Shown here piece after piece: positions 30,807-38,492 of a stretch of 38,686 nucleotides of DNA. The DNA lies in NCBI GenBank assembly GCA_019414725.1, contig DXLM01000024.1:1-38686 (forward strand). Reading direction: 5' to 3'. Origin of the DNA: Bacteroides sp. (GTDB lineage: Bacteria; Bacteroidota; Bacteroidia; Bacteroidales; Bacteroidaceae). Under the pieces are notes generated by a model. That model had not been told where the DNA came from. It ran no database searches and was given only the letters and a program-made list of their open reading frames with translations. A program made the position numbers and the translations under genes. Every line of letters starts with the position of its first letter. The stretch's first letter is position 1.

Positions 30807-30898
30807 CATTACTAACCTTACACCCCACACATTAGTAACGTATGGGGTGACACGTTACTAACCTTCCGGCATGTACGTTACTAACCTCTCAAACGTCC
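30807..30898. repeat. Four-unit 23-bp-phased GTTACTAACCT array
   Basis: Units of exactly 23 bp begin at 30807, 30830, 30853 and 30876. Each opens with C-R-TTACTAACCT (unit 2 reads CATTAGTAACGT, best seen as an inverted copy of ACGTTACTAA) followed by 11 variable bases. The variable parts of units 1 and 2 contain CACCCCA and TGGGGTG, which can pair. The phase is precise but there are too few units, and they are too short, for CRISPR. Confidence 0.7.
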
Positions 30899-30948
30899 TG
30901 TTCTTTTCTGAAAAGAACAAGGTCTTTAAAAAAAAGAACAGGACGTTT
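30891..30948. repeat. 17-bp inverted repeat with an alternative inner hairpin
   Basis: Arms 30891-30907 and 30932-30948 are exact reverse complements (AAACGTCCTGTTCTTTT and its complement) around 24 nt. Inside, GTTCTTTT (30900-30907) can pair instead with AAAAGAAC (30911-30918), so the left arm has two mutually exclusive partners. A third AAAGAACAAGAGCTTTTT copy follows at about 30956. Confidence 0.75.
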
Positions 30949-31030
30949 TCATTGAAAGAACAAGAGCTTTTTAAAATTTGACCTGTTGTTTTTTCCATAA
31001 CGGCATCTACATGCCGAAACGCCTTATTTT

Positions 31031-31272
31031 TCCTTCAGATCTTTCAGCCATTCCGCAAACGCCCTGCCCATCGGCATTCCGGCTGAAGGATATGCATTGT
31101 GAAATGTTTCAGCCGAAAAATATCCTTCAGGAAAACCAATTCCCCAAGAATCGGAAGAATACCAATCCGGCTGAAGGATTCCAATCTCCGGCTGAAGAAT
31201 TCCCAAGCCCAATCCTTCAGCCGGAATACCGATGGGCAGGGCATTTGCGAGCAGGCTGAAGCTTTTGAAGGA
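31031..31272. repeat. Large inverted-repeat element with CTGAAGGA motifs
   Basis: The core arms 31054-31091 and 31212-31249 are 38-bp inverted repeats with 2 mismatches. Weaker similarity extends the arms to 31031 and 31272 (61 bp each). The 120-bp centre and the arms contain about nine copies or near-copies of TCCTTCAG/CTGAAGGA in both orientations, often as CCGGCTGAAGGA. There is no transposase gene. It resembles a MITE-like or REP-like interspersed repeat; I could not check for other copies in the genome. Confidence 0.75.
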
Positions 31273-31348
31273 TTTTTCAGGGTATTCTCTATAGAGCATG
31301 ATAGCGACCAAATAGTAATCGCGAAATAAAAAAATGACATAGCCACGA

Positions 31349-32137
31349 CTACCTTACCAACTCGAATGCAAATCCTCCATCCTTGCCGGCAGTGATATTG
31401 ACCATATAACAAGACGCGCCGTCAGGTATGCACACCGTGGCCTGATAATGATACCCTTTCGAATCGACACCCATAAAATCCATATCCGACAATATAGCCC
31501 ATTGCAAGAAATCATCCGGAACCACCCCCTTGAACATCTGCTTGGTGATATCTTTGGCATAAAGACTCTTCCTGCCTTCATACACGCAAATGTGTATGAT
31601 ATTGTCATAATATACATTATCCACCCCAAGTCCTTCCTCCGAAACTCCCGGACGCATTACTTTAATCTTTGACGGGTTAATGTACACATATCCGCGATAA
31701 CGGACATTATCGTATGTCACCACCGAATCTTTCTTAATAACTTCGTTATAAACAGGGATTTCCCGAGTATGGATAAATGCCAGAAAATCATTCTCCGCAT
31801 CAGACTTATGCAGGCGTATCACATCTCCCACAGCCGAATGAAACCAAAAAATATGCTCCCCCTGCTTCTCAATCTTATAACCATTAGTCCGTGCACCATA
31901 CGTAATCAACGAATCGCCTATAATTTTAAAAGCAACGGGAGCCGTAGCGGCATCTGCATAAAACAGGGTATCGCCTTTCACCCTCAGTAATGCCGTTTCC
32001 GTATTATCGTCCAACCATATACCTTCCAACAAAGATTTTGCCTCCTTGTTTTCTTCCAGAGCGGATGCTTTTTGTTGCGGAGTTCCACAAGAAGACAGCG
32101 CAACAGCCAACATTATTATCGAAAAACGTTTGTACAT
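31349..32137 (-). CDS. Lipoprotein, DUF4738-like
   Basis: The 262-residue protein starts at the ATG at 32137 (MYKRFSIIMLAVALSSCG) and has a clear type II signal peptide with lipobox LSSC, so it is lipid-anchored. A longer reading from 32176 would overlap the end of ugd and put 13 charged residues before the signal peptide. The mature part shows a repeated beta-rich pattern (IEGIWLDDNTETALLRVKGDTLFYAD, then IIGDSLITYGARTNGYKIEKQGEHIFWF) like small Bacteroidales lipoproteins in which a domain tests a lipocalin-like fold. I associate it from memory with DUF4738. No catalytic motif is visible and its function is unknown. It follows ugd by 23 nt and may be cotranscribed with it. Confidence 0.82.
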   Translation of the reverse strand: MYKRFSIIMLAVALSSCGTPQQKASALEENKEAKSLLEGIWLDDNTETALLRVKGDTLFYADAATAPVAFKIIGDSLITYGARTNGYKIEKQGEHIFWFHSAVGDVIRLHKSDAENDFLAFIHTREIPVYNEVIKKDSVVTYDNVRYRGYVYINPSKIKVMRPGVSEEGLGVDNVYYDNIIHICVYEGRKSLYAKDITKQMFKGVVPDDFLQWAILSDMDFMGVDSKGYHYQATVCIPDGASCYMVNITAGKDGGFAFELVR

Positions 32138-32160
32138 GGTTATTCTCTCTATTTTTTTAT

Positions 32161-33474
32161 TTATCGACCGATGCAATGATAAACAAACCCCATTTCCTGT
32201 AGTTCGTCACCATCATAAATATTTCGTCCGTCAAGCACTACAGGCTGCTTCATCGCCTTCTTGATTACTCCCCAGGTAGGAAGACGGAACTCTTTCCACT
32301 CGGTTACCAGAATCAACGCATCCGCATCAAGAGCCGCATCATACATATCGTGCGCATAATAAACCGACTCTCCTATCCGGCGGCGGGACTCATCCATAGC
32401 AGCAGGATCGTATGCGCGGACATTGCAACCCGACTGTTTCAATTTCTCAATAAGTACCAAAGCCGGAGCCTCACGCATATCGTCCGTACCGGGCTTGAAT
32501 GCAAGTCCCCACAAAGCCACTGTTTTGCCTTTCAAATCTCCATTGAATACTTTTACCAGTTTCTCGAACAAAATGCCTTTCTGATTCTCGTTCACATCTT
32601 CCACCGCTTTCAACACCTGCATGGAATAACCATTCTGCTCGGCAGTCTTAATCAACGCCTTCACATCTTTCGGGAAACAAGATCCACCATAACCGCATCC
32701 CGGATACAAGAACTTACGCCCGATACGACTGTCGGAACCTATTCCGTCACGTACCATATTTACATCAGCTCCCACCAGTTCGCACAAGTTGGCAATATCG
32801 TTCATAAAGCTGATACGGGTGGCCAACATGGAGTTTGCCGCATACTTGGTCATCTCGGCAGAAGGAATATCCATGAAGATAACGCGGAAGTTAACCAGCA
32901 TGAAAGGTTTATAAAGCTTGGTCATCAGTTTTTTAGCCCTTTCCGACTCTACGCCCACTACCACACGGTCCGGACTCATAAAGTCATCGATAGCATTACC
33001 TTCTTTCAAGAATTCCGGATTAGAAGCCACATCGAAATCTATCGACTCCCCTCTTTTCTCCAATTCCTCCCGGATAGCCGCTTTTACTTTCCGGGCCGTA
33101 CCCACGGGCACCGTACTCTTGGTCACGACCAAGGTGTATTTCTTCATATTAGCACCAATCGTCTTGGCAACTTCAAGCACATAACGCAAATCGGCACTTC
33201 CGTCTTCATCGGGAGGAGTGCCCACAGCACTGAACACAATATCCACATTGTCCAGACAACTCTCTAAAGAGGTGGTGAAATGAAGACGTCCAGCCTTTAC
33301 ATTACGCAAGACCATATCTTCCAATCCCGGTTCATAAATAGGAATAATACCCTGTTGCAGATTAGCAATCTTATCCGCATTTACATCTACACAAGTTACG
33401 TCTACGCCAGTTTCGGCAAAACATGTTCCGGTAACAAGTCCTACATACCCGGTTCCTACAATCGCTATATTCAT
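32161..33474 (-). CDS. ugd: UDP-glucose 6-dehydrogenase
   Basis: The 437-residue enzyme oxidises UDP-glucose twice to UDP-glucuronate, a precursor for capsule and LPS sugars. The N-terminal Rossmann motif is GTGYVGLVTGTCFAE (7-21), followed by VTKSTVPVGTA and NPEFLKEGNAIDDF. The catalytic cysteine is in YPGCGYGGSCFPKD. The C-terminal domain starts at about 315 (VALWGLAFKPGTDDMREAPAL) and carries the second nucleotide-binding region. The length matches the family. It is first in its unit, with a TAATTTTG -7 element 34 nt upstream of the ATG. No other polysaccharide gene is adjacent, so it is a stand-alone supply enzyme here. Confidence 0.97.
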   Translation of the reverse strand: MNIAIVGTGYVGLVTGTCFAETGVDVTCVDVNADKIANLQQGIIPIYEPGLEDMVLRNVKAGRLHFTTSLESCLDNVDIVFSAVGTPPDEDGSADLRYVLEVAKTIGANMKKYTLVVTKSTVPVGTARKVKAAIREELEKRGESIDFDVASNPEFLKEGNAIDDFMSPDRVVVGVESERAKKLMTKLYKPFMLVNFRVIFMDIPSAEMTKYAANSMLATRISFMNDIANLCELVGADVNMVRDGIGSDSRIGRKFLYPGCGYGGSCFPKDVKALIKTAEQNGYSMQVLKAVEDVNENQKGILFEKLVKVFNGDLKGKTVALWGLAFKPGTDDMREAPALVLIEKLKQSGCNVRAYDPAAMDESRRRIGESVYYAHDMYDAALDADALILVTEWKEFRLPTWGVIKKAMKQPVVLDGRNIYDGDELQEMGFVYHCIGR

Positions 33475-33507
33475 TTTATTTAATTCGTTAGTCTAACTTT
33501 TTCGCTG

Positions 33508-33515
33508 CAAAATTA
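33508..33515 (-). promoter_or_regulatory. Promoter -7 element for ugd
   Basis: The minus strand reads TAATTTTG, matching TAnnTTTG, 34 nt before the ugd ATG. Confidence 0.55.
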
Positions 33516-33580
33516 CAATAAATTATGAGTGAGTTGTTATTTTCTTCCATAAAAGTTGCGCTGAAACGGAATAAAAATGC

Positions 33581-33588
33581 TAATTTTG
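33581..33588 (+). promoter_or_regulatory. Promoter -7 element abutting the HU-CCDC81/SPOR start
   Basis: TAATTTTG matches TAnnTTTG and ends only 4 nt before the ATG at 33593. A TTG at 33556-33558 lies 22 nt upstream as a possible -33 element. Transcription would start at or within a base or two of the ATG, implying a leaderless mRNA. Confidence 0.6.
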
Positions 33589-33592
33589 CGAT

Positions 33593-34723
33593 ATGATTGA
33601 ATTGGCTAGACATATAGAAATTCTGTTACTGGAAAATGACTGTGTGATTATTCCAGACTTTGGCGGTTTTATAGCGCACTATCAACCGGCACGGTATATC
33701 AAGGAAGAAAATCTTTATCTTCCCCCTGTACGTACTATTGGTTTCAATCCCCAATTGACTATAAACGATGGTTTATTAGTTCAATCGTATATGCAAGCCC
33801 ATCACACCGATTTTCCTGATGCCACACGCATGATAGAAGAAGAGGTAGCCGGATTGAAAGAACAACTATACCAAAATGGATGTGCAGAAATGCATGGCAT
33901 AGGGGTCTTACATTATAATATTCATAGCACATACGAGTTCCATCCCAATGAGGACGGTGCATTATCACCTACCCTATACGGGCTTAGTTCGTTTTCCATC
34001 AACAGATTAGAATATCTTACTTCAACAACATCTGCAGCAACCAGAGAATTACTTCCCCGACAAGAAAAAAGGAAGAGAACTGTACGTTTCAAACGTCAGT
34101 GGATAGGAAATGCAGTAGCTGTGGCTATAGCTGTAGTCTTATTTTTCTTCTTGTCTGTTCCGGTAGAGAACACATATGTGGACAAAGGTAATTATGCTTC
34201 TTTAGGTACGGATGGTCTGTTTGACGCCATTCGTTCCCAATCTTTGGCAACGACCTTGGTAACCGTTCCTTCCAGACCGCAGCAACCCAAGAAGACGAAT
34301 ATCAAAAATAATCAAAACACGTTGAAACCTGTAACTGTAAAAGTAGAAAAGGTAGGAAAAGCACAAGAAGCAGTGCCCAAGAATACTGTTGCAGCAAAAT
34401 TGAACAGCACAGAACAGCCAGTTGCCAAGCCTGTTACTGTAAGTAAACCTGCCCTTGAGAAGAAAGAAACAGCAACACCTTCGAGCAGTAAAAAAAATAA
34501 GTATTATATCATCGTATCCAGTTTACCGACAGCCAATGACGCACAGCAAGTACTTAATGAGTACAAGCAAAAAGGATACAAGGATGTAACAATCATAGAA
34601 GGTAACGGACGTTATCGCCTGTCTTTGTGCAACTTTGCAGATAAAGCCGCTGCTTATAAAAAATTAAATGAACTGAAACAAAATGATGCATTCAAGAATG
34701 CATGGATATTGAGTTCCAAATAA
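33593..34723 (+). CDS. HU-CCDC81 and SPOR domain envelope protein
   Basis: The 376-residue protein has a cytoplasmic N-terminal half with two HU-CCDC81-type modules (about 1-60, MIELARHIEILLLENDCVII, and about 65-130). A basic linker, one membrane helix (about 171-190) and a low-complexity Lys/Pro/Val/Thr periplasmic linker (about 215-295) follow. The C-terminal SPOR domain (about 300-374, KYYIIVSSLPTANDAQQVL...YRLSLCNFADKAAA) binds denuded peptidoglycan at division sites. The topology links cytoplasm to the cell wall, suggesting a role in division or envelope organisation. It heads the FHA-cob operon (15 nt to the FHA gene). The start is supported by the family-like N-terminus although the promoter lies immediately before it. 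Confidence 0.9.
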   Translation: MIELARHIEILLLENDCVIIPDFGGFIAHYQPARYIKEENLYLPPVRTIGFNPQLTINDGLLVQSYMQAHHTDFPDATRMIEEEVAGLKEQLYQNGCAEMHGIGVLHYNIHSTYEFHPNEDGALSPTLYGLSSFSINRLEYLTSTTSAATRELLPRQEKRKRTVRFKRQWIGNAVAVAIAVVLFFFLSVPVENTYVDKGNYASLGTDGLFDAIRSQSLATTLVTVPSRPQQPKKTNIKNNQNTLKPVTVKVEKVGKAQEAVPKNTVAAKLNSTEQPVAKPVTVSKPALEKKETATPSSSKKNKYYIIVSSLPTANDAQQVLNEYKQKGYKDVTIIEGNGRYRLSLCNFADKAAAYKKLNELKQNDAFKNAWILSSK

Positions 34724-34738
34724 ACAAGATTATTTTTT

Positions 34739-35263
34739 ATGAAAAGAGTTTTGTGTCCCAAATGTGACAACTATATAACTTTTGATGAAACCAAATATAC
34801 AGAAGGCCAGTCGTTGGTCTTTGTATGCGACCATTGTAAAAAACAATTCAGTATCCGTATCGGAAAATCCAAACTGAAAGCAACCCGTAAAGAAGAAATA
34901 TTGGACGAACAAGCCAATAAAGAGGATTTTGGAAGTATCGTGGTAGTAGAAAATGTATTCGGATACAAACAAGTATTACCCCTGATGGAAGGTGACAACC
35001 TGATAGGACGCAGAAGCAAAGGCACTGAAGTGGACATTCCCATCGAGACATCAGATCCGAGCATGGACAGAAGGCATTGTATCATTAATGTGAAACGCAA
35101 CAAACAAGGGGAAGTCATTTATACCCTGCGTGATAATGACAGCATTACAGGAACATTTCTGATGAACGAGATTTTGGGGAACAAGGACCGGATACGGATC
35201 GAGGAAGGCGCTATCATCACATTAGGTGCGACTACGTTGATTCTGCGTGCCACCGAGAAGTAA
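34739..35263 (+). CDS. Zinc-ribbon plus FHA-domain protein
   Basis: The 174-residue cytoplasmic protein has an N-terminal zinc ribbon with two CxxC knuckles (CPKCDN at 6-11 and CDHCKK at about 30-35). A linker of about 40 charged residues precedes a C-terminal FHA domain (about 80-172) with the phosphothreonine-binding signature: LIGRRSKG, then SDPSMDRRHCIINV, and a late DNDSITGTFLMNE loop. FHA domains bind phosphothreonine peptides, so a kinase partner is expected but none is encoded nearby. It follows the SPOR gene by 15 nt and precedes cobU by 4 nt. The partner and function are unknown. Confidence 0.9.
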   Translation: MKRVLCPKCDNYITFDETKYTEGQSLVFVCDHCKKQFSIRIGKSKLKATRKEEILDEQANKEDFGSIVVVENVFGYKQVLPLMEGDNLIGRRSKGTEVDIPIETSDPSMDRRHCIINVKRNKQGEVIYTLRDNDSITGTFLMNEILGNKDRIRIEEGAIITLGATTLILRATEK

Positions 35264-35267
35264 GACA

Positions 35268-35777
35268 ATGAGACGTATTATCTTAATCACAGGAGGCCAA
35301 CGTTCGGGAAAAAGTTCATACGCGGAGAAATTGGCATTAAGCTTATCACCCACTCCCGTTTATATAGCTACTTCCCGTATTTGGGATGAAGAATTCCGCC
35401 AACGCGTTATCAAACATCAAGAAAGGCGCGGACCGGAATGGACGAATATAGAAGAAGAAAAAGAACTGAGCCGCCATCAAGTAAAGGATAATGTAGTATT
35501 GATTGACTGTGTCACCTTATGGTGTACCAACTTTTTCTTTGATTTGGATGCGGATGTAGAGGCTGCATTGCAGGCTGTCAAACAGGAGTTTGATAATTTT
35601 ATCCGGCAAGATGCCACTTTTATTTTCGTAACCAATGAAATAGGTTCCGGAGCAGTATCCGAAAACGCCATCCAACGCCGCTTTACAGATTTACAGGGCT
35701 GGATGAATCAATATATAGCTTCAAAAGCAGACCAAGTATATTTGATGGTATCGGGAATTCCTGTTCCTATAAAATAA
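35268..35777 (+). CDS. cobU: Adenosylcobinamide kinase / guanylyltransferase
   Basis: The 169-residue bifunctional enzyme phosphorylates adenosylcobinamide and adds GMP to give AdoCbi-GDP. The P-loop is GGQRSGKSS (9-17). H50 in RVIKHQERRG is the likely guanylylated histidine. VLIDCVTLWCTNFFF is the Walker B-like strand and VTNEIGSG completes the active site. I start at the ATG at 35268, 4 nt after the FHA stop; an upstream GTG at 35247 would overlap the FHA gene and add non-conserved residues. It is followed by cobT after 8 nt. The length is normal for the family. Confidence 0.95.
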   Translation: MRRIILITGGQRSGKSSYAEKLALSLSPTPVYIATSRIWDEEFRQRVIKHQERRGPEWTNIEEEKELSRHQVKDNVVLIDCVTLWCTNFFFDLDADVEAALQAVKQEFDNFIRQDATFIFVTNEIGSGAVSENAIQRRFTDLQGWMNQYIASKADQVYLMVSGIPVPIK

Positions 35778-35785
35778 TAAATACA

Positions 35786-36823
35786 ATGAAAAACTTTCAT
35801 ATTGAGTATCCCGATGAAGGTCTTCGGGAGGCATTGATAGACAAAATCAACAATTTGACAAAGCCCAAAGGTTCATTGGGCGTTCTGGAAGACCTTGCAT
35901 TGCAAATCGGATTAATCCAACAAACCCTCTCCCCTACATTAAGCCATCCGCACAACGTACTTTTTGCAGCCGATCATGGTATAGTAGAAGAAGGGGTAAG
36001 CAAGTCTCCCAAAGAAATCACTTGGCAACAACTAAGTAATTTTTTACATGGAGGTGCCGGAGTTAATTTTTTATGCCGCCAACATGGTTTTAAGCTTGTA
36101 TTAGTAGACTCAGGAGTCGATTACGATCTTCCTTACGAGAAAGGCATTATCAACTGTAGCGTAGGACGTGGCACGCACAGTTTTCTAAAAGGTCCTGCAA
36201 TGAGTATGGAAGAAATGGAATTATGCCTGGAACGTGGAGCAAAGATAACGGATATGATTCATGCTGACGGCTGCAATGTGGTCAGTTTTGGCGAAATGGG
36301 TATTGGCAACACCTCCCCTTCCTCTGTCTGGATGCATTTGCTGACAGGTATTTCATTAGAGCAATGTGTAGGTGCGGGAAGCGGACTGGATTCAGAAGGC
36401 ATCCGCCATAAATACAATGTATTGAAACAATCGGTTGACCATTATGCCGGTGACGGTTCTGCAAAAGATATCATCGCCTGGTTCGGAGGATATGAAATGG
36501 TTATGGCAATAGGCGGCATGCTCCGGGCGGCAGAATTAAGAATGATTATTCTGGTAGACGGCTTCATCATGACCAACTGCATACTGGCCGCCTCAAAACT
36601 TCATCCGGAAGTTTTGTCGTATGCCATATTCGGACATCAGGGAGATGAAACCGGTCATAAACTAGTATTGGACGCCATGAAAGTACGCCCTTTATTAAAT
36701 TTAGGTCTGCGCTTGGGAGAAGGAACAGGAGCGATATGCGCTTATCCCATCGTTGTTTCCTCTGTAAACATGATGAATGAGATGGACAATTTCGCCCATG
36801 CCTCCATCACTAAATATTTTTAA
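35786..36823 (+). CDS. cobT: Nicotinate-nucleotide-dimethylbenzimidazole phosphoribosyltransferase
   Basis: The 345-residue enzyme makes alpha-ribazole phosphate, activating the lower ligand of cobalamin. Typical motifs are LTKPKGSLGVLEDLALQIG, FAADHGIVEEGVS, FLHGGAGVNFLC, GEMGIGNTSPSS and the C-terminal LRLGEGTGA with catalytic E312. Length and order match Salmonella CobT (about 356). It lies between cobU (8 nt) and cobS (2 nt) and is clearly cotranscribed. No cobalamin riboswitch precedes the cluster in this window. Confidence 0.97.
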   Translation: MKNFHIEYPDEGLREALIDKINNLTKPKGSLGVLEDLALQIGLIQQTLSPTLSHPHNVLFAADHGIVEEGVSKSPKEITWQQLSNFLHGGAGVNFLCRQHGFKLVLVDSGVDYDLPYEKGIINCSVGRGTHSFLKGPAMSMEEMELCLERGAKITDMIHADGCNVVSFGEMGIGNTSPSSVWMHLLTGISLEQCVGAGSGLDSEGIRHKYNVLKQSVDHYAGDGSAKDIIAWFGGYEMVMAIGGMLRAAELRMIILVDGFIMTNCILAASKLHPEVLSYAIFGHQGDETGHKLVLDAMKVRPLLNLGLRLGEGTGAICAYPIVVSSVNMMNEMDNFAHASITKYF

Positions 36824-36825
36824 CC

Positions 36826-37575
36826 ATGAAACTGCTTGCCTCCCTCATTTTTTTCACACGCCTTCCGTTTTGGAAAATAGCTGACGTACCACCTGTTTAC
36901 TTTAAACGAGTAGTGGACTACTGGCCCTTTGTTGGATGGCTGACAGGAGGTATCATGGCAGGCACTCTATGGATCACAGCAGAATTTCTGCCTGTACAAA
37001 TAGCTGTGCTCATGGCGTTGGCTGCCCGGTTATTAGTAACAGGTGCTTTACACGAAGATGGATTGGCAGACTTCTGCGATGGCTTCGGGGGCGGTACATC
37101 ACGTGACAAGATTCTGTCCATCATGAAGGATTCACATATCGGCACATACGGAGTGCTCGGATTATTATTCTATTATGGATTGATGTGGAATATACTCACC
37201 ACACTTTCTGTACCCTTGGCATGTGCGGCCATATTAAGCGGAGATGCCTGGAGCAAGTTTTGTGCCGCACAAATCATCAACACGCTTCCATACGCCCGTA
37301 AAGAAGAAGAATCGAAAGCAAAAGTCATATATGACCGTATGAGCCCAGGTGTTTTATTATCCGCTTTTATGGCCGGAGCCCTACCTATGCTTTTATTACT
37401 GGATAAAGGATACTGGTGGGCAGCCATCGCTCCTGCTATGATGTTCATCCTTTTAATGTCACTCATGCGCAGACGCCTGCAAGGATATACCGGTGATTGT
37501 TGCGGAGCGACTTTCCTATTATGTGAGTTTTCTTTTTATCTGACTATAAACTTAATCTATACAAATCTATGGTAA
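36826..37575 (+). CDS. cobS: Adenosylcobinamide-GDP ribazoletransferase (cobalamin synthase)
   Basis: The 249-residue integral membrane protein joins AdoCbi-GDP with alpha-ribazole (phosphate) to form cobalamin. It starts FFTRLPFW, and the family's acidic signature EDGLADFCDGFGGG (about 86-99) is followed by MKDSHIGTYG. Five to seven hydrophobic helices follow. It ends CCGATFLLCEFSFYLTINLI, as is usual for CobS. Length matches E. coli CobS (247). The stop overlaps the cobC start by 7 nt. Confidence 0.96.
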   Translation: MKLLASLIFFTRLPFWKIADVPPVYFKRVVDYWPFVGWLTGGIMAGTLWITAEFLPVQIAVLMALAARLLVTGALHEDGLADFCDGFGGGTSRDKILSIMKDSHIGTYGVLGLLFYYGLMWNILTTLSVPLACAAILSGDAWSKFCAAQIINTLPYARKEEESKAKVIYDRMSPGVLLSAFMAGALPMLLLLDKGYWWAAIAPAMMFILLMSLMRRRLQGYTGDCCGATFLLCEFSFYLTINLIYTNLW

Positions 37576-38099
37576 TATACTTCATGCGTCATACTGCTGT
37601 TGATGTTCCGCAAGGCGTTTGTTACGGACAGACGGATGTACCCTTAAAGCCGACTTTTGAAATGGAGGCAACTCAAACGGCAGCCCATTTACAAGGCTTA
37701 TCTTTTGATAAGGTTTATACCAGCCCGTTAACCCGTTGTGTACGCCTGGCTACCTTTTGCGGCTACCCGGATGCAGAACGGGACGACCGCCTAAAGGAAC
37801 TAAATTTCGGAGATTGGGAAATGCATCGGTTCGATGAAATTGCCGACGCTAATCTGGAAAGATGGTATGCAGATTATCTGCATGTAAAAGCGACCAATGG
37901 AGAGTCCTTTGAAGATCAATACCGGCGTGTTGCCGATTTTCTAGACGAACTTCGCCAAAAACCGTATGAACAAGTCGCGATCTTTGCTCATGGCGGCATT
38001 TTACTGAACGCACAGATTTATGCAGGTATCATTAAACCCGAAGAGGCGTTTGGCGCACTCACTCCTTATGGAGGAATTGTCAAGATAGAGTTATCATGA
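37569..38099 (+). CDS. cobC: Alpha-ribazole phosphatase-like histidine phosphatase
   Basis: The 176-residue member of the phosphoglycerate-mutase-like histidine phosphatase superfamily has the nucleophile motif FMRHTAVD (H8) with a YTSPLTRC strand, LKELNFGDWEMHRFDE and the second histidine in IFAHGGIL. The first motif is RHT, where many members have RHG. CobC removes the phosphate of alpha-ribazole phosphate or adenosylcobalamin phosphate. Position directly after cobS (7-nt overlap) supports the assignment over other histidine phosphatases. Confidence 0.92.
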   Translation: MVIYFMRHTAVDVPQGVCYGQTDVPLKPTFEMEATQTAAHLQGLSFDKVYTSPLTRCVRLATFCGYPDAERDDRLKELNFGDWEMHRFDEIADANLERWYADYLHVKATNGESFEDQYRRVADFLDELRQKPYEQVAIFAHGGILLNAQIYAGIIKPEEAFGALTPYGGIVKIELS

Positions 38100-38116
38100 T
38101 GTAAGAACATATCGCT

Positions 38117-38151
38117 TATTTATTTGTTCTATTCATAAAGACAAATAAATA
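38117..38151 (+). promoter_or_regulatory. AT-rich hairpin covering a start codon
   Basis: TATTTATTTGT (38117-38127) pairs perfectly with ACAAATAAATA (38141-38151), 11 bp with a 13-nt loop. The last paired base is the A of the ATG at 38151. It could dampen translation of the DUF1622-like gene, though an A-T stem is weak. Confidence 0.4.
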
Positions 38152-38492
38152 TGCTTACTCATTTCTTGGATTTATTAGCAGCTGTTATAAGTGTGACAAG
38201 CCTTTTGATTGTCACATACGGAGCGTTGATAGGTATCATCTCTTTTTTGAAGAATGAAATACGACGTTTTACCGGAGGGTATTCCATTACCAATATACGA
38301 AAATTAAGAGCTACATTCGGAACTTATCTGCTTCTTGGCTTAGAATTTCTGATAGCTTCGGATATTTTGAAAACAGTATTGGAGCCCACTTTGAATGAAT
38401 TGGCCCTATTGGGAGGTATTGTTGTTTTAAGAACCATCCTATCCGTATTCCTCAATAAAGAGATAAAAGAATTGGAAAGTGAAGAAAAATAA
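38151..38492 (+). CDS. Small membrane protein, DUF1622-like
   Basis: The 113-residue protein has three hydrophobic segments (about 4-30, 55-73 and 80-100) with a basic cytoplasmic loop (KNEIRRFTGGYSITNIRKLRATFG) between the first two. This arrangement, including the RATFGTYLLLGLEFLIASDIL segment, matches my recollection of the DUF1622 family. No function is known. It lies 51 nt after cobC on the same strand and may be read from the cob operon, or be separate; a hairpin overlaps its start codon. Confidence 0.82.
   Translation: MLTHFLDLLAAVISVTSLLIVTYGALIGIISFLKNEIRRFTGGYSITNIRKLRATFGTYLLLGLEFLIASDILKTVLEPTLNELALLGGIVVLRTILSVFLNKEIKELESEEK

Larger units (their letters stand above)
30639..31348. 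other. Gene-free convergent intergenic region rich in repeats
   Basis: About 710 bp separate the 3' end of the helicase gene (plus) from the 3' end of the lipoprotein gene (minus). Open frames exist on both strands (such as 30978-31259), but they run through inverted repeats and look like the repeats read in several frames, so no gene is called. The region holds a terminator, a four-unit 23-bp-phased array, a 17-bp inverted repeat and a large inverted-repeat element, listed separately. Confidence 0.75.

Noticed and set aside
30807..30898. CRISPR array
   Set aside because: Only four units, 12-bp repeats and 11-bp spacers, one unit inverted, and no cas gene nearby.
30978..31412. Several 74-122-codon open frames on both strands in the repeat region
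   Set aside because: They traverse the inverted-repeat element in several frames and resemble each other because the repeats are inverted copies. None has a recognisable domain or promoter.
35247..35267. GTG start for cobU overlapping the FHA gene
   Set aside because: The ATG at 35268 directly precedes the conserved P-loop strand and is placed 4 nt after the FHA stop.
33475..35785. Cobalamin riboswitch for the cob genes
   Set aside because: There is no untranslated region long enough between 33593 and 35786, and I saw no B12-box-like sequence before 33593.
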